Assembly (NCBI GenBank): GCA_964035545.1
Contig: OZ037769.1
Span: forward strand, 16,683,633 to 16,747,632
DNA length: 64,000 nt
Reading direction: 5' to 3'
From: Bugula neritina
Lineage: Eukaryota; Bryozoa; Gymnolaemata; Cheilostomatida; Bugulidae
Shown here: in pieces, positions 26,101-31,222 of the stretch
Layout: each line of letters begins with the position of its first letter
Numbering within the stretch: the first letter of the stretch is position 1
The notes under the pieces: generated by a model
The model's database searches: none
What the model was told of the DNA's origin: nothing
Seen by the model: only the letters and a program-made list of their open reading frames with translations
Position numbers and translations under genes: made by a program

Positions 26101-28914
26101 AATTGGTAAATTACTAACCAATTAAATGTTAAGTAAACTGTATTAAACAGAAACTTTGCTTTAATTGACCAATGGATGGGTTATTTTGATTTTTCCAGAC
26201 AATTCAAAGGAAATGGAGACTCTTGTTCCTCTCTTCAACAACCGAGAACTTGACGCTGAGATTCAAGCCAAAGTAAATCGCTGTAAAATACTATCTTCAA
26301 GGCTACATATAGGAAATCAGCTAGGGAAAGGTCATTTTGGACTTGTCTATAAAAGTCAATTAACTACACCAGCTGGAAATCTAAGAACTGTAGCTGTAAA
26401 AAGTATTAAAGGTTAGTATTTAAGTATTGAGTGATACACACTATTTATTATCGAATTTTTTGTATTATTAACTACTAGTTTTCAGTGAACTTTTAAATAG
26501 TATAAATAATATTATTCTCCAGTAATAATAATATTAAATAATTAGTTAATATAAGTTTCAATATTACATTTTGTAAATAATATTGTATAATTCTGTATTC
26601 ATATACTGCCCTGTAACGATTTAAACCCAGATATAGTGAATGTTAGTGAAGGGTGCATGTCTCTCATCCCATCGGTTTCTGTTCACCAGAGGATAAGGAA
26701 ATGACGTTTGCAGATTTGGAGAATTTCCTCTCGGAAGGCGTGTTGATGATTGACTTTAAACACGAGAATGTCCTTTCATTGGTCGGTGTAGTGTACGAGC
26801 CAGGTGAACGACCTTTGGTTGTCCTTCCTTACATGGAGAACGGTGACCTTTGCTCTTTTGTGAAGAAAGATGATTTGGTAAGGAAACCGTGTTCTGACTT
26901 TTGTGGAGGTCATCTGATGTCTAGTATATTGATAACAGCAGAAATCTGTAGATTTACTTACTTTTCTCAGCCTAAAAACTAGATTTACCGATGCGAAAAA
27001 GCAGAACTGTTTCATGTAAAAGTGTTTATGAACATGGATATATACGTAAATAAGAATTATTGGCAACACACTTGTTTAATTATTTTCCAAGTGAGTAAAT
27101 AGCTAGCTGTCCGATGACGCCGAAGGATTGGTAGATACCAGAAAATATTTTGGAAATATCTGGTAGTAATATGTCTACTTTAAACTAAGGGCTGCATGAT
27201 TGCTCATTATTTTAAATGCCACTTTAAGTTAGCACTGTTTTTACTTGAGGCTGGAATCGTCTTACAACACATCATATAGATCACATATACAAAGTTTGAA
27301 GGTATTTTACTATAATATGTTGAATATAATAACAAAACTTAGTTTATTGTATATATTATTGTACATGAATAATTTTGCTTTAGGAAATAGTCATGGCTGA
27401 TTTGCTTCACTTTGCCTATCAGATAGCTAATGGAATGGCTTATCTAGCCAAGGAGAGATTTGTTCATCGAGATTTGGCAGCCAGAAACTGCATGTGAGTT
27501 GTTTCCCCTGCTCTTTTTATTTACTGCTTTTCTTAATAAATGATTTGTTATAATTGTATACTGATATTAACTCCTTTGAGACTATCAGTTCCTTTACACT
27601 TAAGCGATAAGCTACCCTTCTATTTGTACAAACTAATCTTTCTTTTCAATAGATCTTTTCACCACCTCTCCTTGATTAAGACAATGCTGACTTGTTCTAA
27701 CTGAAAAAATTACTCTTTTCTTTTTAACAGGTCATAATAAGTTGTTTTATGAGTTCAATTGTTTTTCTTTTACTTAAACATAATTAAATTACAAAAACAT
27801 GTTATAAAATCTAACTAAGTCAAGTGAAATTTTATTCCACATTTAAACTATTTTCAAAGCCTATTTTATATAGTAATGTCCATTCTCTGTTGATTGGTTG
27901 TGTAGGGTTGACGGATCTTACTTTGTGAAGATAGCAGACTTCGGTATGTCTCGTGATGTCTACTCACAAGATTACTACAGAATGGGAGACATGAACAAAC
28001 CTCTGCCAATGAAATGGATGGCTGTGGAGTCACTGAAGGAAGGGAAATACACATCAAAGTCTGACGTGGTACATGTTTAATTTCTCTTTTGTCTAAGAGT
28101 AGTTTTAGCAGTGTAGCAAAGTTAGCTAACTTTTGCCACGTGCACAAGCTCTTGCCATTGTTTAGACAAATTTACACTGGTTGGTTTATGAATCTTTCAA
28201 TGTACAAAGTATTTTTATTTAGTGGTCTTTTGGAGTAACTGTATGGGAGTTACTCACTCGTGGTAGCACACCATACCCAGGAGTAAGCAACTACCATATT
28301 AAAGAATATGTCTCTGCTGGTAGACGATTGGACAAGCCTGAAATCTGTCCTCCAATCATGTAAGCTTACAGAGATTAGCTGCATGCATTATTCATGCTAA
28401 TACTTGAAATGCGGTTTTATTTTTGCTCATAACTGACTCGATATCAAATTAATGTTTTAATGCCGCTTATCATTTGACTGTGTCTTAGTGAATGACTGTG
28501 TCTTACTGATTGACTGTAACATAGTGACTGTGACTCAGTGAGCGACTGACTCAGTGATTGACTGACTCAGTGAGGGACTGACTCAATATACGACTAGCCA
28601 TTTCCTGTTGCCTCTGAGTGTAATCACATGACATCATCTACTCTAGATATGAAATGATGTGCCGATGTTGGGAGACAGATCCTGAAGATAGACCTGCTTT
28701 CTCTGAGATTTCCGAGTTTGTTGGTCAACTACTGAATGGTACGACAACTCCCAGTGCTGGCTCAGACAATGATGCTGGTTACTCATACGCACGCTCAACT
28801 ACAAAGGCCATCCCAGATGATTATCTGGAGTCCAATGAATATGCAGACAACTTGGAGCGTGATGACTATTACATAACACCCCTCCCCTCCCACACCACGC
28901 TCTCAGGACACTGA
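4590..28914 (+). CDS. RTK-2: MET-like receptor tyrosine kinase with lectin-like/IPT ectodomain (12 exons)
   Basis: Exons 4590-5159, 5321-5507, 6070-6239, 7179-7463, 17871-18086, 25799-26036, 26199-26411, 26690-26877, 27384-27493, 27906-28068, 28223-28359 and 28647-28914 join in consistent phase to about 914 codons. Order: hydrophobic signal-like segment, Cys-rich region, concanavalin/LamG-like fold, EGF-like Cys cluster, IPT/TIG-like segment, transmembrane helix, juxtamembrane, kinase with [25 protein letters not shown] and a DYY activation loop. IPT next to a MET-type kinase suggests the MET/RON branch. No ATG lies in the first exon seen, so a short upstream exon is expected. Exon 4 has a frameshift, so the gene is either a recent pseudogene or the base is a sequence error. 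Two Gypsy elements sit in introns 4 and 5. Confidence 0.75.
5321..5507 (+). CDS. RTK-2 exon 2: lectin-like ectodomain, first half
   Basis: Acceptor TTATGTTTTAG, donor TTGCAG|GTAGGG. Encodes [32 protein letters not shown] and [10 protein letters not shown], a beta-rich pattern like LamG/concanavalin-type domains. An imperfect duplicate of the acceptor and first exon bases lies at 5262-5280. Confidence 0.65.
5553..5962 (+). repeat. LTR-like repeat, copy 1 (solo LTR) in RTK-2 intron
   Basis: About 400 bp shared with 6525-6905, with a TATA box (TATAAAA at 5782-5788), an AATAAA downstream and an end in ACTACA. This is the anatomy of a retrotransposon LTR with no internal region. The left edge is uncertain because similarity starts gradually at AATAGTTAAT. 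Confidence 0.5.
6070..6239 (+). CDS. RTK-2 exon 3: lectin-like ectodomain, second half
   Basis: Acceptor AAATTTTCAG, donor CACTAA|GTAAGT. Encodes [19 protein letters not shown] and [20 protein letters not shown], a typical closing strand of LamG/pentraxin-like folds. 170 nt, ends in phase 2. Confidence 0.7.
6525..6905 (+). repeat. LTR-like repeat, copy 2 (solo LTR) in RTK-2 intron
   Basis: Diverged relative of 5553-5962. Shared marks are the block around GTAAACCGACAG, TATAAAAGGA at 6731, the tail CATTCAATAACCCACA and the ACTACA end. The two copies flank exon 3. Confidence 0.5.
7179..7463 (+). CDS. RTK-2 exon 4: EGF-like Cys cluster, contains a frameshift
   Basis: Acceptor TTCTTTCAG, donor ATGTTG|GTACGT. 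Frame 1 reads [19 protein letters not shown] then CECPRH. At about 7275-7290 the meaningful frame jumps and continues [16 protein letters not shown] to [16 protein letters not shown]. Without the jump a TAA follows at about 7327. The exon length (285 nt) and the phases of both neighbours fit loss of one base, near the AAATTGG run. Confidence 0.65.
8007..8762. mobile_element. Non-autonomous TIR transposon, copy 1 (756 bp)
   Basis: Terminal inverted repeats CACAGGATAGTTAAGGGCA at both ends, flanked by TA dinucleotides (8005-8006, 8763-8764), as for Tc1/mariner-type insertions. Near-identical to 11912-12666 in opposite orientation. It contains a 98-codon open frame (8353-8649, Lys-rich) that stays largely open in the second copy, but no transposase motif is visible. 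Confidence 0.8.
8353..8649 (+). other. Open frame inside the TIR element, doubtful gene
   Basis: 98 codons, [17 protein letters not shown] at the start, basic and hydrophobic afterwards. The second element copy keeps about 78 codons of the same frame (12025-12261, minus). The copies are so similar that conservation of the frame says little. No known domain recognised. Confidence 0.2.
8898..9204 (+). repeat. 5' LTR of Gypsy element 1
   Basis: 307 bp, TGTGGTGGCTCG to CTTAACA, aligned over its length with 16281-16586. The flank AATAC on the left is close to, but not identical with, ATAGC right of the 3' LTR, so the target duplication has decayed or is absent. Confidence 0.88.
9206..9223 (+). 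promoter_or_regulatory. Primer binding site, tRNA-Leu type
   Basis: TGGTGGCAGCAGTGGGAT one base after the LTR is complementary, with about two mismatches, to the 3' end of animal tRNA-Leu. Gypsy element 2 has the same site with one difference. Confidence 0.7.
9238..10104 (+). CDS. gag: Gag-like polyprotein, Gypsy element 1
   Basis: 288 codons starting at the first ATG after the primer site. It has the retrotransposon capsid pattern: [20 protein letters not shown], then [15 protein letters not shown] and a region ending [15 protein letters not shown]. It aligns with the gag of element 2 (24262-24837). The C-terminal zinc knuckle expected from element 2 is not intact here: the frame passes NCHGPRT and stops at 10102. 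Confidence 0.8.
   Translation: METENARMPPPPVEGERRNAVNPVNREGEEAYRHFLKAPTFTGSEDVEQFIQEFREVMEVAQWPHRVALIQLRRAVTEQAKPYGVGTDVNGILAALRARFGISAIDARTKLERLCRTPRTLLQEHAATVKKLAQIAYSDLPAQHQERYTYDAFVQSLNDLGLHHQLRAKGITRIEDALKAGEAYLLATQMHRAQRNPPVVGVSAARATTGPEALPLEAEVDRMVEMLGQLVTILAGAGPGQALRVPPTPVGQGWSSADQDQRQKGRPQYQGALNCHGPRTLSLPAGRN
10278..11267 (+). CDS. pol: Pol N-terminal part with aspartic protease, Gypsy element 1
   Basis: Retropepsin region with the active-site motif [12 protein letters not shown] (Asp codon 10482-10484) and ILGMPFL downstream; in element 2 the motif is DTG. It lies in a different frame from gag, as usual for Ty3/Gypsy. Eleven consecutive G at 10397-10407 sit inside this frame. The frame runs off at 11267 with unrelated residues because RT continues in another frame from about 11200, a frameshift relative to element 2. 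Confidence 0.8.
   Translation: MEPEGPVESPKPRRHQPRRRKPRKPRVKPPPSYPFKIAHAGGGVKVQPHGESYFLPGKVAGNAVTFLLDSGCTTNLLSRRVFEALPRRDRDRVRPYTGEHGTLADGSCIPFYGIIELPGRVRDQAVQETFVISQLEEDAILGMPFLKQHQCRIDFSKSVVLMGGRELACVDKFGRPLVGGVQVVRNCTVPGRSRATIHCRVNSNRIARLEVIEAAHERIQLASSLNGLTERGEVLVQCVNPFTEPIELPAGSMLGRFHSVQEKDVGPSLGDATEAPPRHPIQGRGAVPTHLQELYETACGGCATENAKLWRSCYATTVMCSAAEIMTWG
11204..11911 (+). pseudogene. pol: Reverse transcriptase, 5' part, cut by TIR element
   Basis: RT fingers and palm: [46 protein letters not shown] and the catalytic YLDDVIV (Asp-Asp codons at 11774-11779). The reading stops making sense at 11911, where the element at 11912-12666 begins; RT resumes at 12669. Confidence 0.9.
11912..12666. 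mobile_element. Non-autonomous TIR transposon, copy 2, inside the RT gene (755 bp)
   Basis: Same 19-bp TIRs and interior as 8007-8762, inverted relative to it. It sits between the codons for KYL and GHVVG of RT. The flanking duplication is TG/TG (11910-11911, 12667-12668) rather than TA. It transposed after the Gypsy element, giving a relative date. Confidence 0.85.
12669..13409 (+). pseudogene. pol: RT connection and RNase H, Gypsy element 1
   Basis: Resumes as [16 protein letters not shown]; then RNase H with [28 protein letters not shown] and RTDHAALIW, carrying the catalytic acidic residues. Three codons present in element 2 after FLGLVG are missing. A TGA at 13410-13412 ends the frame, but the same frame stays open and similar to element 2 after it. 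Confidence 0.88.
13413..13886 (+). pseudogene. pol: Integrase, internally deleted, Gypsy element 1
   Basis: Same frame as RNase H after the stop: ...[16 protein letters not shown], then directly [17 protein letters not shown] and [15 protein letters not shown], the second Asp and Glu of the DDE triad. Compared with element 2, the HHCC finger and first catalytic Asp are missing (about 170 codons), so this integrase cannot be functional. Ends by frameshift at about 13880. Confidence 0.85.
13883..14917 (+). CDS. pol: Integrase C-terminal region and proline-rich extension, Gypsy element 1
   Basis: Continues the integrase in a shifted frame: [17 protein letters not shown], then the GPY/F module ([19 protein letters not shown]). 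After it comes a long proline- and glutamate-rich tail with a small Cys cluster (CDC...CWSCEPH...C). 344 codons. Element 2 has an equivalent tail with little similarity past the first 60 residues. Confidence 0.75.
   Translation: MMLGRETCVPDHLTYHVPEQDNSVHEYASELVEWMKAAHDILREQQWKVRHEDSEEPPLYQTGDKVWMVNYRRRRGQADKLKPKFVGPYVIVEAMPNHTYKIERSGQVSIQNESRLKPYWASPDAVGEAPPLLEPRRQTTTRGRRRHGPEYEVVIPREENLVREERQLLPTEACPPPPSLIPSLPETEPVPEVQTPTEGGAPSGEQEEVTANGEVETPLEAPTNKPESVSPPLERGQRTRKPPPCLKDFVCDCIKSGTHESLGENRTIKCWSCEPHANINFCEGGIVGGINARKANSSDLVPQKRCSAFSYADIAKGRRISQPAPILPRTLSMDINTEFTGKPV
14935..16008 (+). CDS. Extra ORF3 of Gypsy element 1: double zinc finger plus basic coiled-coil tail (stop at 15733)
   Basis: ATG at 14935, open to TAA at 15733-15735 (266 codons); the same frame then continues without stops to TAA at 16006-16008, so a nonsense mutation in a roughly 357-codon ORF is likely. 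Residues about 155-200 hold a C2H2 finger (CRLC-x12-H-x3-H) and a variant CLC-x12-H-x5-C finger. The part after the stop is basic and helical ([22 protein letters not shown]). It has no signal peptide or membrane segment, so it is not an envelope protein. Function unknown; element 2 does not have it. Confidence 0.7.
16271..16280 (+). promoter_or_regulatory. Polypurine tract of Gypsy element 1
   Basis: GAGGGGGCAG directly before the 3' LTR, the expected plus-strand priming site. Confidence 0.65.
16281..16586 (+). repeat. 3' LTR of Gypsy element 1
   Basis: 306 bp, TGTGGTGGCTCG to TTTCAACA. Shares the GCGTATTGACCCGGAAC and ACTCTCTTGG blocks with the 5' LTR but differs at many sites. Confidence 0.88.
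16612..16980. repeat. Tandem duplication of about 240 bp with TTTTCCAAATG minisatellite
   Basis: 16612-16740 and 16852-16975 are copies (GTTAGGCTATC, ACCAGATACTAAAC and CTAGGCCATGTTGA blocks). Between them at 16743-16845 are short repeats of the type GTCCATTTTCCAAAT. The same minisatellite resumes at 17752-17836, so 16981-17740 looks inserted into it. Confidence 0.6.
16981..17339 (+). repeat. Putative solo LTR
   Basis: TGTAATGGCCAGCGG to AACCTCACA, with a CCAAT box near 17130, a TATA-like TTATAAAC near 17153 and AAATATAA downstream. It interrupts the tandem duplication described at 16612. No partner LTR in the window. Confidence 0.45.
17372..17444 (-). tRNA. tRNA-like sequence, copy 1 (possible pseudogene)
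   Basis: Minus strand has a seven-pair acceptor (GCCTCCG with TGGGGGC), a D-arm with TGGTG...AATGGT, and box B GGTTCGATTCC with a 7-nt T-loop. The anticodon stem does not pair properly: alternative registers give TGC (Ala) or GCA (Cys). The T-stem has a mismatch. No G3:U70 pair expected of tRNA-Ala. Either a divergent tRNA or a tRNA-derived repeat. Confidence 0.5.
17599..17669 (-). tRNA. tRNA-like sequence, copy 2 (possible pseudogene)
   Basis: Same as copy 1 with a two-base shorter D-arm that fits tRNA geometry better. About 90 bp around it, including the 5' flank AAAATAATTGCCCCCA, repeats copy 1 at a spacing of 225-227 bp, so the duplication covers more than the tRNA body. Same doubtful anticodon stem. 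Confidence 0.5.
17871..18086 (+). CDS. RTK-2 exon 5: IPT/TIG-like segment
   Basis: Acceptor AAATTTGTAG, donor ATTGAG|GTTAGT; 72 codons, phase 0 at both ends. Encodes [20 protein letters not shown], then [10 protein letters not shown] and NRLSCRPPD. The order (I.IEG..L, V.IG...C.V, L.C.PP) matches plexin/MET IPT-TIG repeats. Gypsy element 2 was inserted 18 bp after its donor site. Confidence 0.75.
18105..18669 (-). repeat. 3' LTR of Gypsy element 2
   Basis: Minus strand TGTAATGGATTTTC to GTTTACTACA. TATA box on the minus strand opposite 18277-18284. Same length as the other LTR and apparently identical in sequence. Confidence 0.93.
18670..18685 (-). promoter_or_regulatory. Polypurine tract of Gypsy element 2
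   Basis: Minus strand GATGGGGGGAGA lies immediately before the 3' LTR. Confidence 0.7.
18857..21049 (-). CDS. pol: Pol C-terminal part: integrase and proline-rich tail, Gypsy element 2
   Basis: Follows the TAA at 21050-21052 in the same frame as the upstream pol ORF; first Met codon at 20996-20998. HHCC finger (HKQAHSG...CEVCQ), DDE core with [21 protein letters not shown] and [15 protein letters not shown], then a GPY/F module ([19 protein letters not shown]). The last 300 residues are proline- and glutamate-rich and end [10 protein letters not shown]. All catalytic residues are present. Confidence 0.9.
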   Translation of the reverse strand, partial: LLCRHWDALKVSPDGLLMITLAADNRQQERDRVVCPRALRRELIWDTHKQAHSGVSRVIRCLRLRWYWPGMTRDVRLRVRQCEVCQASKHGRPTETTGRRRLYAGRPWQVVAVDLVGPMPLSARGNTWILVLTDHFTRWADALAIPDATAPTVARTLDQHVFCYLGLPEQIHTDQGAQFQSQLMGDLCRIWGVNQSRTTPYHPQGNGVVERNNRMLGDALRSLLLGRGQEEWDVVLPQIMRAYRSTPHSATQETPNFLMLGRETRVPEHLTYHVPAPESPVHEYVEGLIDIMGKAHDALRTQQWQTRTEDSEEPPLYQVGDWVWMVSYRRRRGQSAKLQPKFVGPYCVVEVLPNHTYRVERSGQVSVQSEQRLKPYHASPDAVGEAPPLLEPHRQPNRRGRATQPREVEIVVPRESDQEQAALIEQLERQQREEREQEQRQALGPPPSLGEDTPTPVLGEGGDPPTRVAQEPPTPQVPVPIERSQRSRRPPRYLADYAVGHLEWPPHEDNPPSTDDHPILAGNSLHHPGEFHQEEDFTQLARELQLKLNSNPDNPKYSLNTVIQTLASAMGVTSPDTQTEERKDTEEASRSDSPPPPAPVSAPRSQQDDTPSSEVCSASVSGPDPEPVELQLTAGEEQGTLYGDHLAGRDEEDSPILAMPRALVARQYRISGAPGSQIEEQTQPTHPQLPRHGQSMALPYRECILDSAIEAWSRILDPSTEEIGSLLHHL
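21050..23767 (-). CDS. pol: Pol: aspartic protease, reverse transcriptase, RNase H, Gypsy element 2
   Basis: 905 codons. Protease [32 protein letters not shown] and catalytic YLDDVIVIS, RNase [27 protein letters not shown] and RTDHASLIW. Frame differs from gag, so translation needs a frameshift or separate start. Ends [15 protein letters not shown] then TAA, where element 1 and the downstream frame indicate the polyprotein should continue into integrase. A roughly 97-bp tandem duplication (about 23698-23827) lies at its start. Confidence 0.92.
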   Translation of the reverse strand: MQLEEAGWQAPRRSRRPQGLPDPPAWPLQNRFAGLPEEVVEEDSAYSQEYPKLPSRPQKTPVVSKTKRRPAVRTQVVSPPETDRSRSTQPYGSSYFLPGKISGKAATFLLDTGCTTNLLSRRLFDTLGARERASLEPYEGAHGTLADGSCIPFYGVISLPGRVRDQAIHETFIVSQLKEDAILGMPFLEKHQCHMDFQKSVVVMAGKELVCVDKFGRPLVGGVQVVRDCTVPGRSQATLRCRVNCKGIAGLGVVEGTHGAIRLANSLNRLDCRQELLVQCINPFTEPVRLSAGALVGKYHSIQEADVGPALETVADTQGNPPHTRRGAVPEHMADLYDGACGNCTSSTERQVLAQLLAEYSDVFSRGDGDMGLTKVISHEIPLAAGTTPIRQPTRRLGPEKEKEVSRQVQDLLDRDLIEPAHGAWSSPVVLVKKKDGSWRFCVDYRRLNSVTIQDAYPLPRIDESLDALVGSKYFSTLDLLSGYWQVPLSPDAQDKAAFITRDGLWKWKVLPFGLTSAPATFQRLMEQVLSGLHWKTLLIYLDDVIVISPDFSTHVSRLREVFDRLRAAGLKLKPSKCALLQPEVTYLGHVVGRDGVATDPEKVQAVKEWTVPRDLPELRAFLGLVGYYRQYIPGFAGVAQPLNRLTAKGVRWQWTQEEQQAFDHLKQRLMEAPILAYPDPAQEYILDTDASDHSVGAVLSQVQGGSEVVVAYYSKTLAAAEKNYCTTRKELLAVVKAVKHFRPYLYGRTFRLRTDHASLIWLCKRAEPSSQVARWLEILAEFSYRIEHRAGRKHGNADGMSRRPVGDCKQCLHIEKRDGGPARLDVETELGEGAVFRWEHGHLRTETHSDDVQALHANPTLYQNVKELCRLQETLPGAVADIFRAKKEGRRPSEEQQRQGDVEF
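23932..24837 (-). CDS. gag: Gag with zinc knuckle, Gypsy element 2 (in-frame TAG)
   Basis: ATG at 24837. Capsid part [20 protein letters not shown] to [14 protein letters not shown] at 24262-24264, then the same frame continues with [20 protein letters not shown] and a CCHC knuckle ([15 protein letters not shown]-x2-C-x4-H-x4-C), ending at 23932. The knuckle binds RNA during packaging. The stop would separate capsid from nucleocapsid. Confidence 0.88.
24868..24887 (-). promoter_or_regulatory. Primer binding site of Gypsy element 2, tRNA-Leu type
   Basis: Minus strand TTGGTGGCAGCGGTGGGAT, immediately after the 5' LTR and nearly identical to the site in element 1. Confidence 0.7.
24888..25452 (-). 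repeat. 5' LTR of Gypsy element 2
   Basis: 565 bp, TG...CA, apparently identical to 18105-18669; its minus-strand TATA box is opposite about 25059-25066. Confidence 0.93.
25799..26036 (+). CDS. RTK-2 exon 6: end of IPT, transmembrane helix, juxtamembrane
   Basis: Acceptor TATTTACCAG, donor AACAGG|GTGAGT. Encodes [15 protein letters not shown], then the transmembrane helix [20 protein letters not shown] and a basic stop-transfer KKFYLKER, then an acidic juxtamembrane stretch. Phase fits exon 5 across the Gypsy insertion. Confidence 0.82.
26199..26411 (+). CDS. RTK-2 exon 7: juxtamembrane and ATP-binding loop
   Basis: Acceptor TTTTTCCAG, donor TTAAAG|GTTAGT. Encodes [20 protein letters not shown] (Gly loop) and RTVAVKSIK with the ATP-anchoring Lys. 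Confidence 0.88.
26690..26877 (+). CDS. RTK-2 exon 8: alphaC helix and hinge
   Basis: Acceptor TCTGTTCACCAG, donor GATTTG|GTAAGG. Encodes [32 protein letters not shown] and [11 protein letters not shown]. Confidence 0.88.
27384..27493 (+). CDS. RTK-2 exon 9: catalytic loop
   Basis: Acceptor TTGCTTTAG, donor TGCAT|GTGAGT. Encodes [18 protein letters not shown] and HRDLAARNC. 110 nt as in RTK-1. Confidence 0.9.
27906..28068 (+). CDS. RTK-2 exon 10: DFG and activation loop
   Basis: Acceptor GTTGTGTAG, donor [30 protein letters not shown] with paired activation-loop tyrosines, then [17 protein letters not shown]. Confidence 0.9.
28223..28359 (+). CDS. RTK-2 exon 11: alphaF region
   Basis: Acceptor TTTATTTAG, donor CAATCAT|GTAAGC. 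Encodes [27 protein letters not shown] and [12 protein letters not shown], the part most reminiscent of MET. Confidence 0.88.
28531..28585 (+). repeat. Four TGACTCA words at exact 16-bp period in the last RTK-2 intron
   Basis: TGACTCA starts at 28531, 28547, 28563 and 28579. TGACTCA is the AP-1 consensus. The array is the end of the degenerate TGACT minisatellite also present in the RTK-1 intron. Confidence 0.7.
28647..28914 (+). CDS. RTK-2 exon 12: end of kinase and C-terminal tail
   Basis: Acceptor TACTCTAG. Encodes [18 protein letters not shown], tail tyrosines GYSYARS, SNEYADN and DDYYITPLP, ending LSGH then TGA at 28912. A nearly identical exon at 36881-37304 is phase-compatible as an alternative last exon. 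Confidence 0.88.
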
Positions 28915-29209
28915 AAGAGTGTATGTCAACACAGAAAACAAGTCAATATAAAATGACATACTCAATGATTCTCACAATTGGAAGAATATTTCTGGGATTC
29001 TGCTTTCTCTCACCATGTTCTATTCATAATAACTGTTATCTTACACTCATGTTGTACTTATAACTTTGCAAGTTGAGAATGATATTCAGTTAGCATACAA
29101 TCAAAGTGATATACGCCTTAGATATTGTCATATAAAACTCACCCACACTATGTTATTATCGTGGATATGAATGTGATAACTCCTGATGGTTTTTTTTATA
29201 ATGGACTAA

Positions 29210-29365
29210 GAGCTTTGTCCCAAAGAGGAACTGGCACAGAAGCAATTATGACTGGATATACTCTTCCTACCATCACTACTGGTGTTTGGGACTCAAACCA
29301 ATGACCTTGTATTTACTAGGTCAGCATTCTAATCACTGCATGGTATCATAGCAGCCTTTCACATA
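29210..29365 (-). repeat. tRNA-derived SINE-like repeat
   Basis: Minus strand has a box A-like GTGATTAGAATGCTGACC and box B-like GGTTTGAGTCCC at tRNA spacing, followed by non-tRNA tail. The duplicate at about 37445-37590 has lost several bases in the box A part. Confidence 0.4.
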
Positions 29366-30985
29366 TTTTCTACACATTATATTTGTAGATATTTACTCAG
29401 GCAAACAGTCTTAAACCCAGCAATAATAAATAAACCTCAAATTATTGATATTATAACTAATCACCTAATGGTATATTTCAATGGTTTATTTTTATGTCAA
29501 TTTAGAAAAGTTATAGATTTGTGTGAGTTTTTTAATGTTCTATACATTCTCTTATATGATAAATTAAATTTTATGCTAGCTTGAAATATTTATAGTTTTT
29601 AATGGGATAGAGAGGACAGCTGCCTGATTGATATTCTCACCTTGATCTAACTGGTTTGTAACGATGCCATGTATTAGCATTGTTCATTTTATATAATAAA
29701 GATACATTTCTTATAAATTGTCACATCTACAATGTATACGATATATGACATATTTGTTATTCAATGTTTATAATATTTGGTCTTCAGTTATTCTTAATCT
29801 GCAGGGGCTGAGGACTTTCAATGTAAATTAAAAGAACAGTGGTGGATACAGGCAGCCAGAACCCTTTCTGTACAGGGACATAATATAAATAAATTATACC
29901 ATATTATGATTACTATCTAATAGCAGCCCAGCTTTATACTGTCTTCATTATTTATAAAATGGTTTTCAAACTTTCCTACACTCAAGTCTGCTGTGTTAAG
30001 TGAGGCCAAACTGCTGTCAGTTAGACAAGGTAGATTTATAGCAGCTACCTTTTCATCAACCATTGGAATATTGTTTAGATATTTAAACATAGTGCTTAAA
30101 ATAATATTGAGACCACTATCCCTCGTGTGCAGTATACCTAAATAGTAATATAACAGAATACAATAATATTATATTGCAAAGTAATTTAATATAGTACCAT
30201 AATATAATAAAGTGTAATATGATAAAATGTAAAAGTTTTTCGTAAGCAAATAGACCTAATTGATTAAGTCTGGTTACTAGCAGAGTTAACTGTACTAAAT
30301 TATATCAAGCAAGTGTGCTTGGTGCAGCTGAAACATGCTGTTGGTTTTCTTGCTTAGGTTTCCAGATATCTATCTCTTTGAAGAGGACAACTCCTAGTTA
30401 TTTACTTTCTGCACTAATAAACTCTGAATAGAAATGGTAAAATTATTGAGCTGTGCAGGAGGTTTAACAAGCATGGCTAGTAATTAATTATACTTAAAAT
30501 AGATTGTGTAAAGACTATGTGATTTATCAGATCTGTCATATAGCATGAAATAAGATCATTAAAGGAAAAACATTTTATTAAAGAAGCCAATAGTATAAAG
30601 ACAAAAGATGGGTGACACTATATGATATATTATGGTAAATATATTATACTGATAGCAATAAATATAAGATGCATTACAATCCACGCTGTACGTGGTTTTA
30701 AATAAAAAATAGCACAGTTAAAGCTTTGATTGCTTAAAAATATAGAATAATATAATAATAATAACAGCTATCATTCCAGCTAACAAAAGCTTGTACTAAT
30801 ACATTTACTAAACTATTATATTTATAGTTAAAATAGGCTGAGATTCATTAGAATCACTAATAGTCTGAGAAATCTTTAATCATGATGTCAGTTCAGTTAC
30901 TATTTTAACGTTGGTGAATCAGCAAAATTGAAAGCTGTGGTAACACAATGTAGTCATATATGTTTACTGCGGTTGCAGCTATTGG
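29366..30985. other. 3' flank of RTK-2 and intergenic DNA
   Basis: AT-rich, with an AATAAA near 29695 after the RTK stop. Nothing coding seen; conserved with 37590-39220 only because of the segmental duplication. Confidence 0.5.
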
Positions 30986-31222
30986 TTAATTTTGAGTATG
31001 GTAACCAAGAGGGTTTGATATGGCTGTCATAGGGGTGGCGTCAGAGGGCCCCACAACTGTTACACTAGATTTGGACCACTGGTAGTGTCTGTAGGCTTTC
31101 ACACCAAACAGAAACAGGAAAACTACAAGCATGCAGCTGACTCCGATACCTATGGCAGCGTTCACTCCTACAGGGATGTCAACAGCCGCTGCTGAAGATA
31201 TCATGGTGAGCAGCATGAAAAT
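30986..31222 (-). CDS. Small single-pass membrane peptide gene, copy 1, exon 2
   Basis: Acceptor CTATTTTTAG (minus) just above 31222; stop TAA at 30986-30988. Joined to the 15-nt exon 33595-33609, the protein is about 83 residues: short signal-like N terminus (IFMLLTMISSAAA), about 10 extracellular residues, a membrane helix AAIGIGVSCMLVVFLFLFGV, and a 40-residue tail (KAYRHYQWSKSS to NPLGYHTQN) with tyrosines. No known family recognised. Differences from copy 2 at 39221 are mostly synonymous, which argues for a real protein. Confidence 0.65.
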   Translation of the reverse strand: MFMLLTMISSAAAVDIPVGVNAAIGIGVSCMLVVFLFLFGVKAYRHYQWSKSSVTVVGPSDATPMTAISNPLGYHTQN

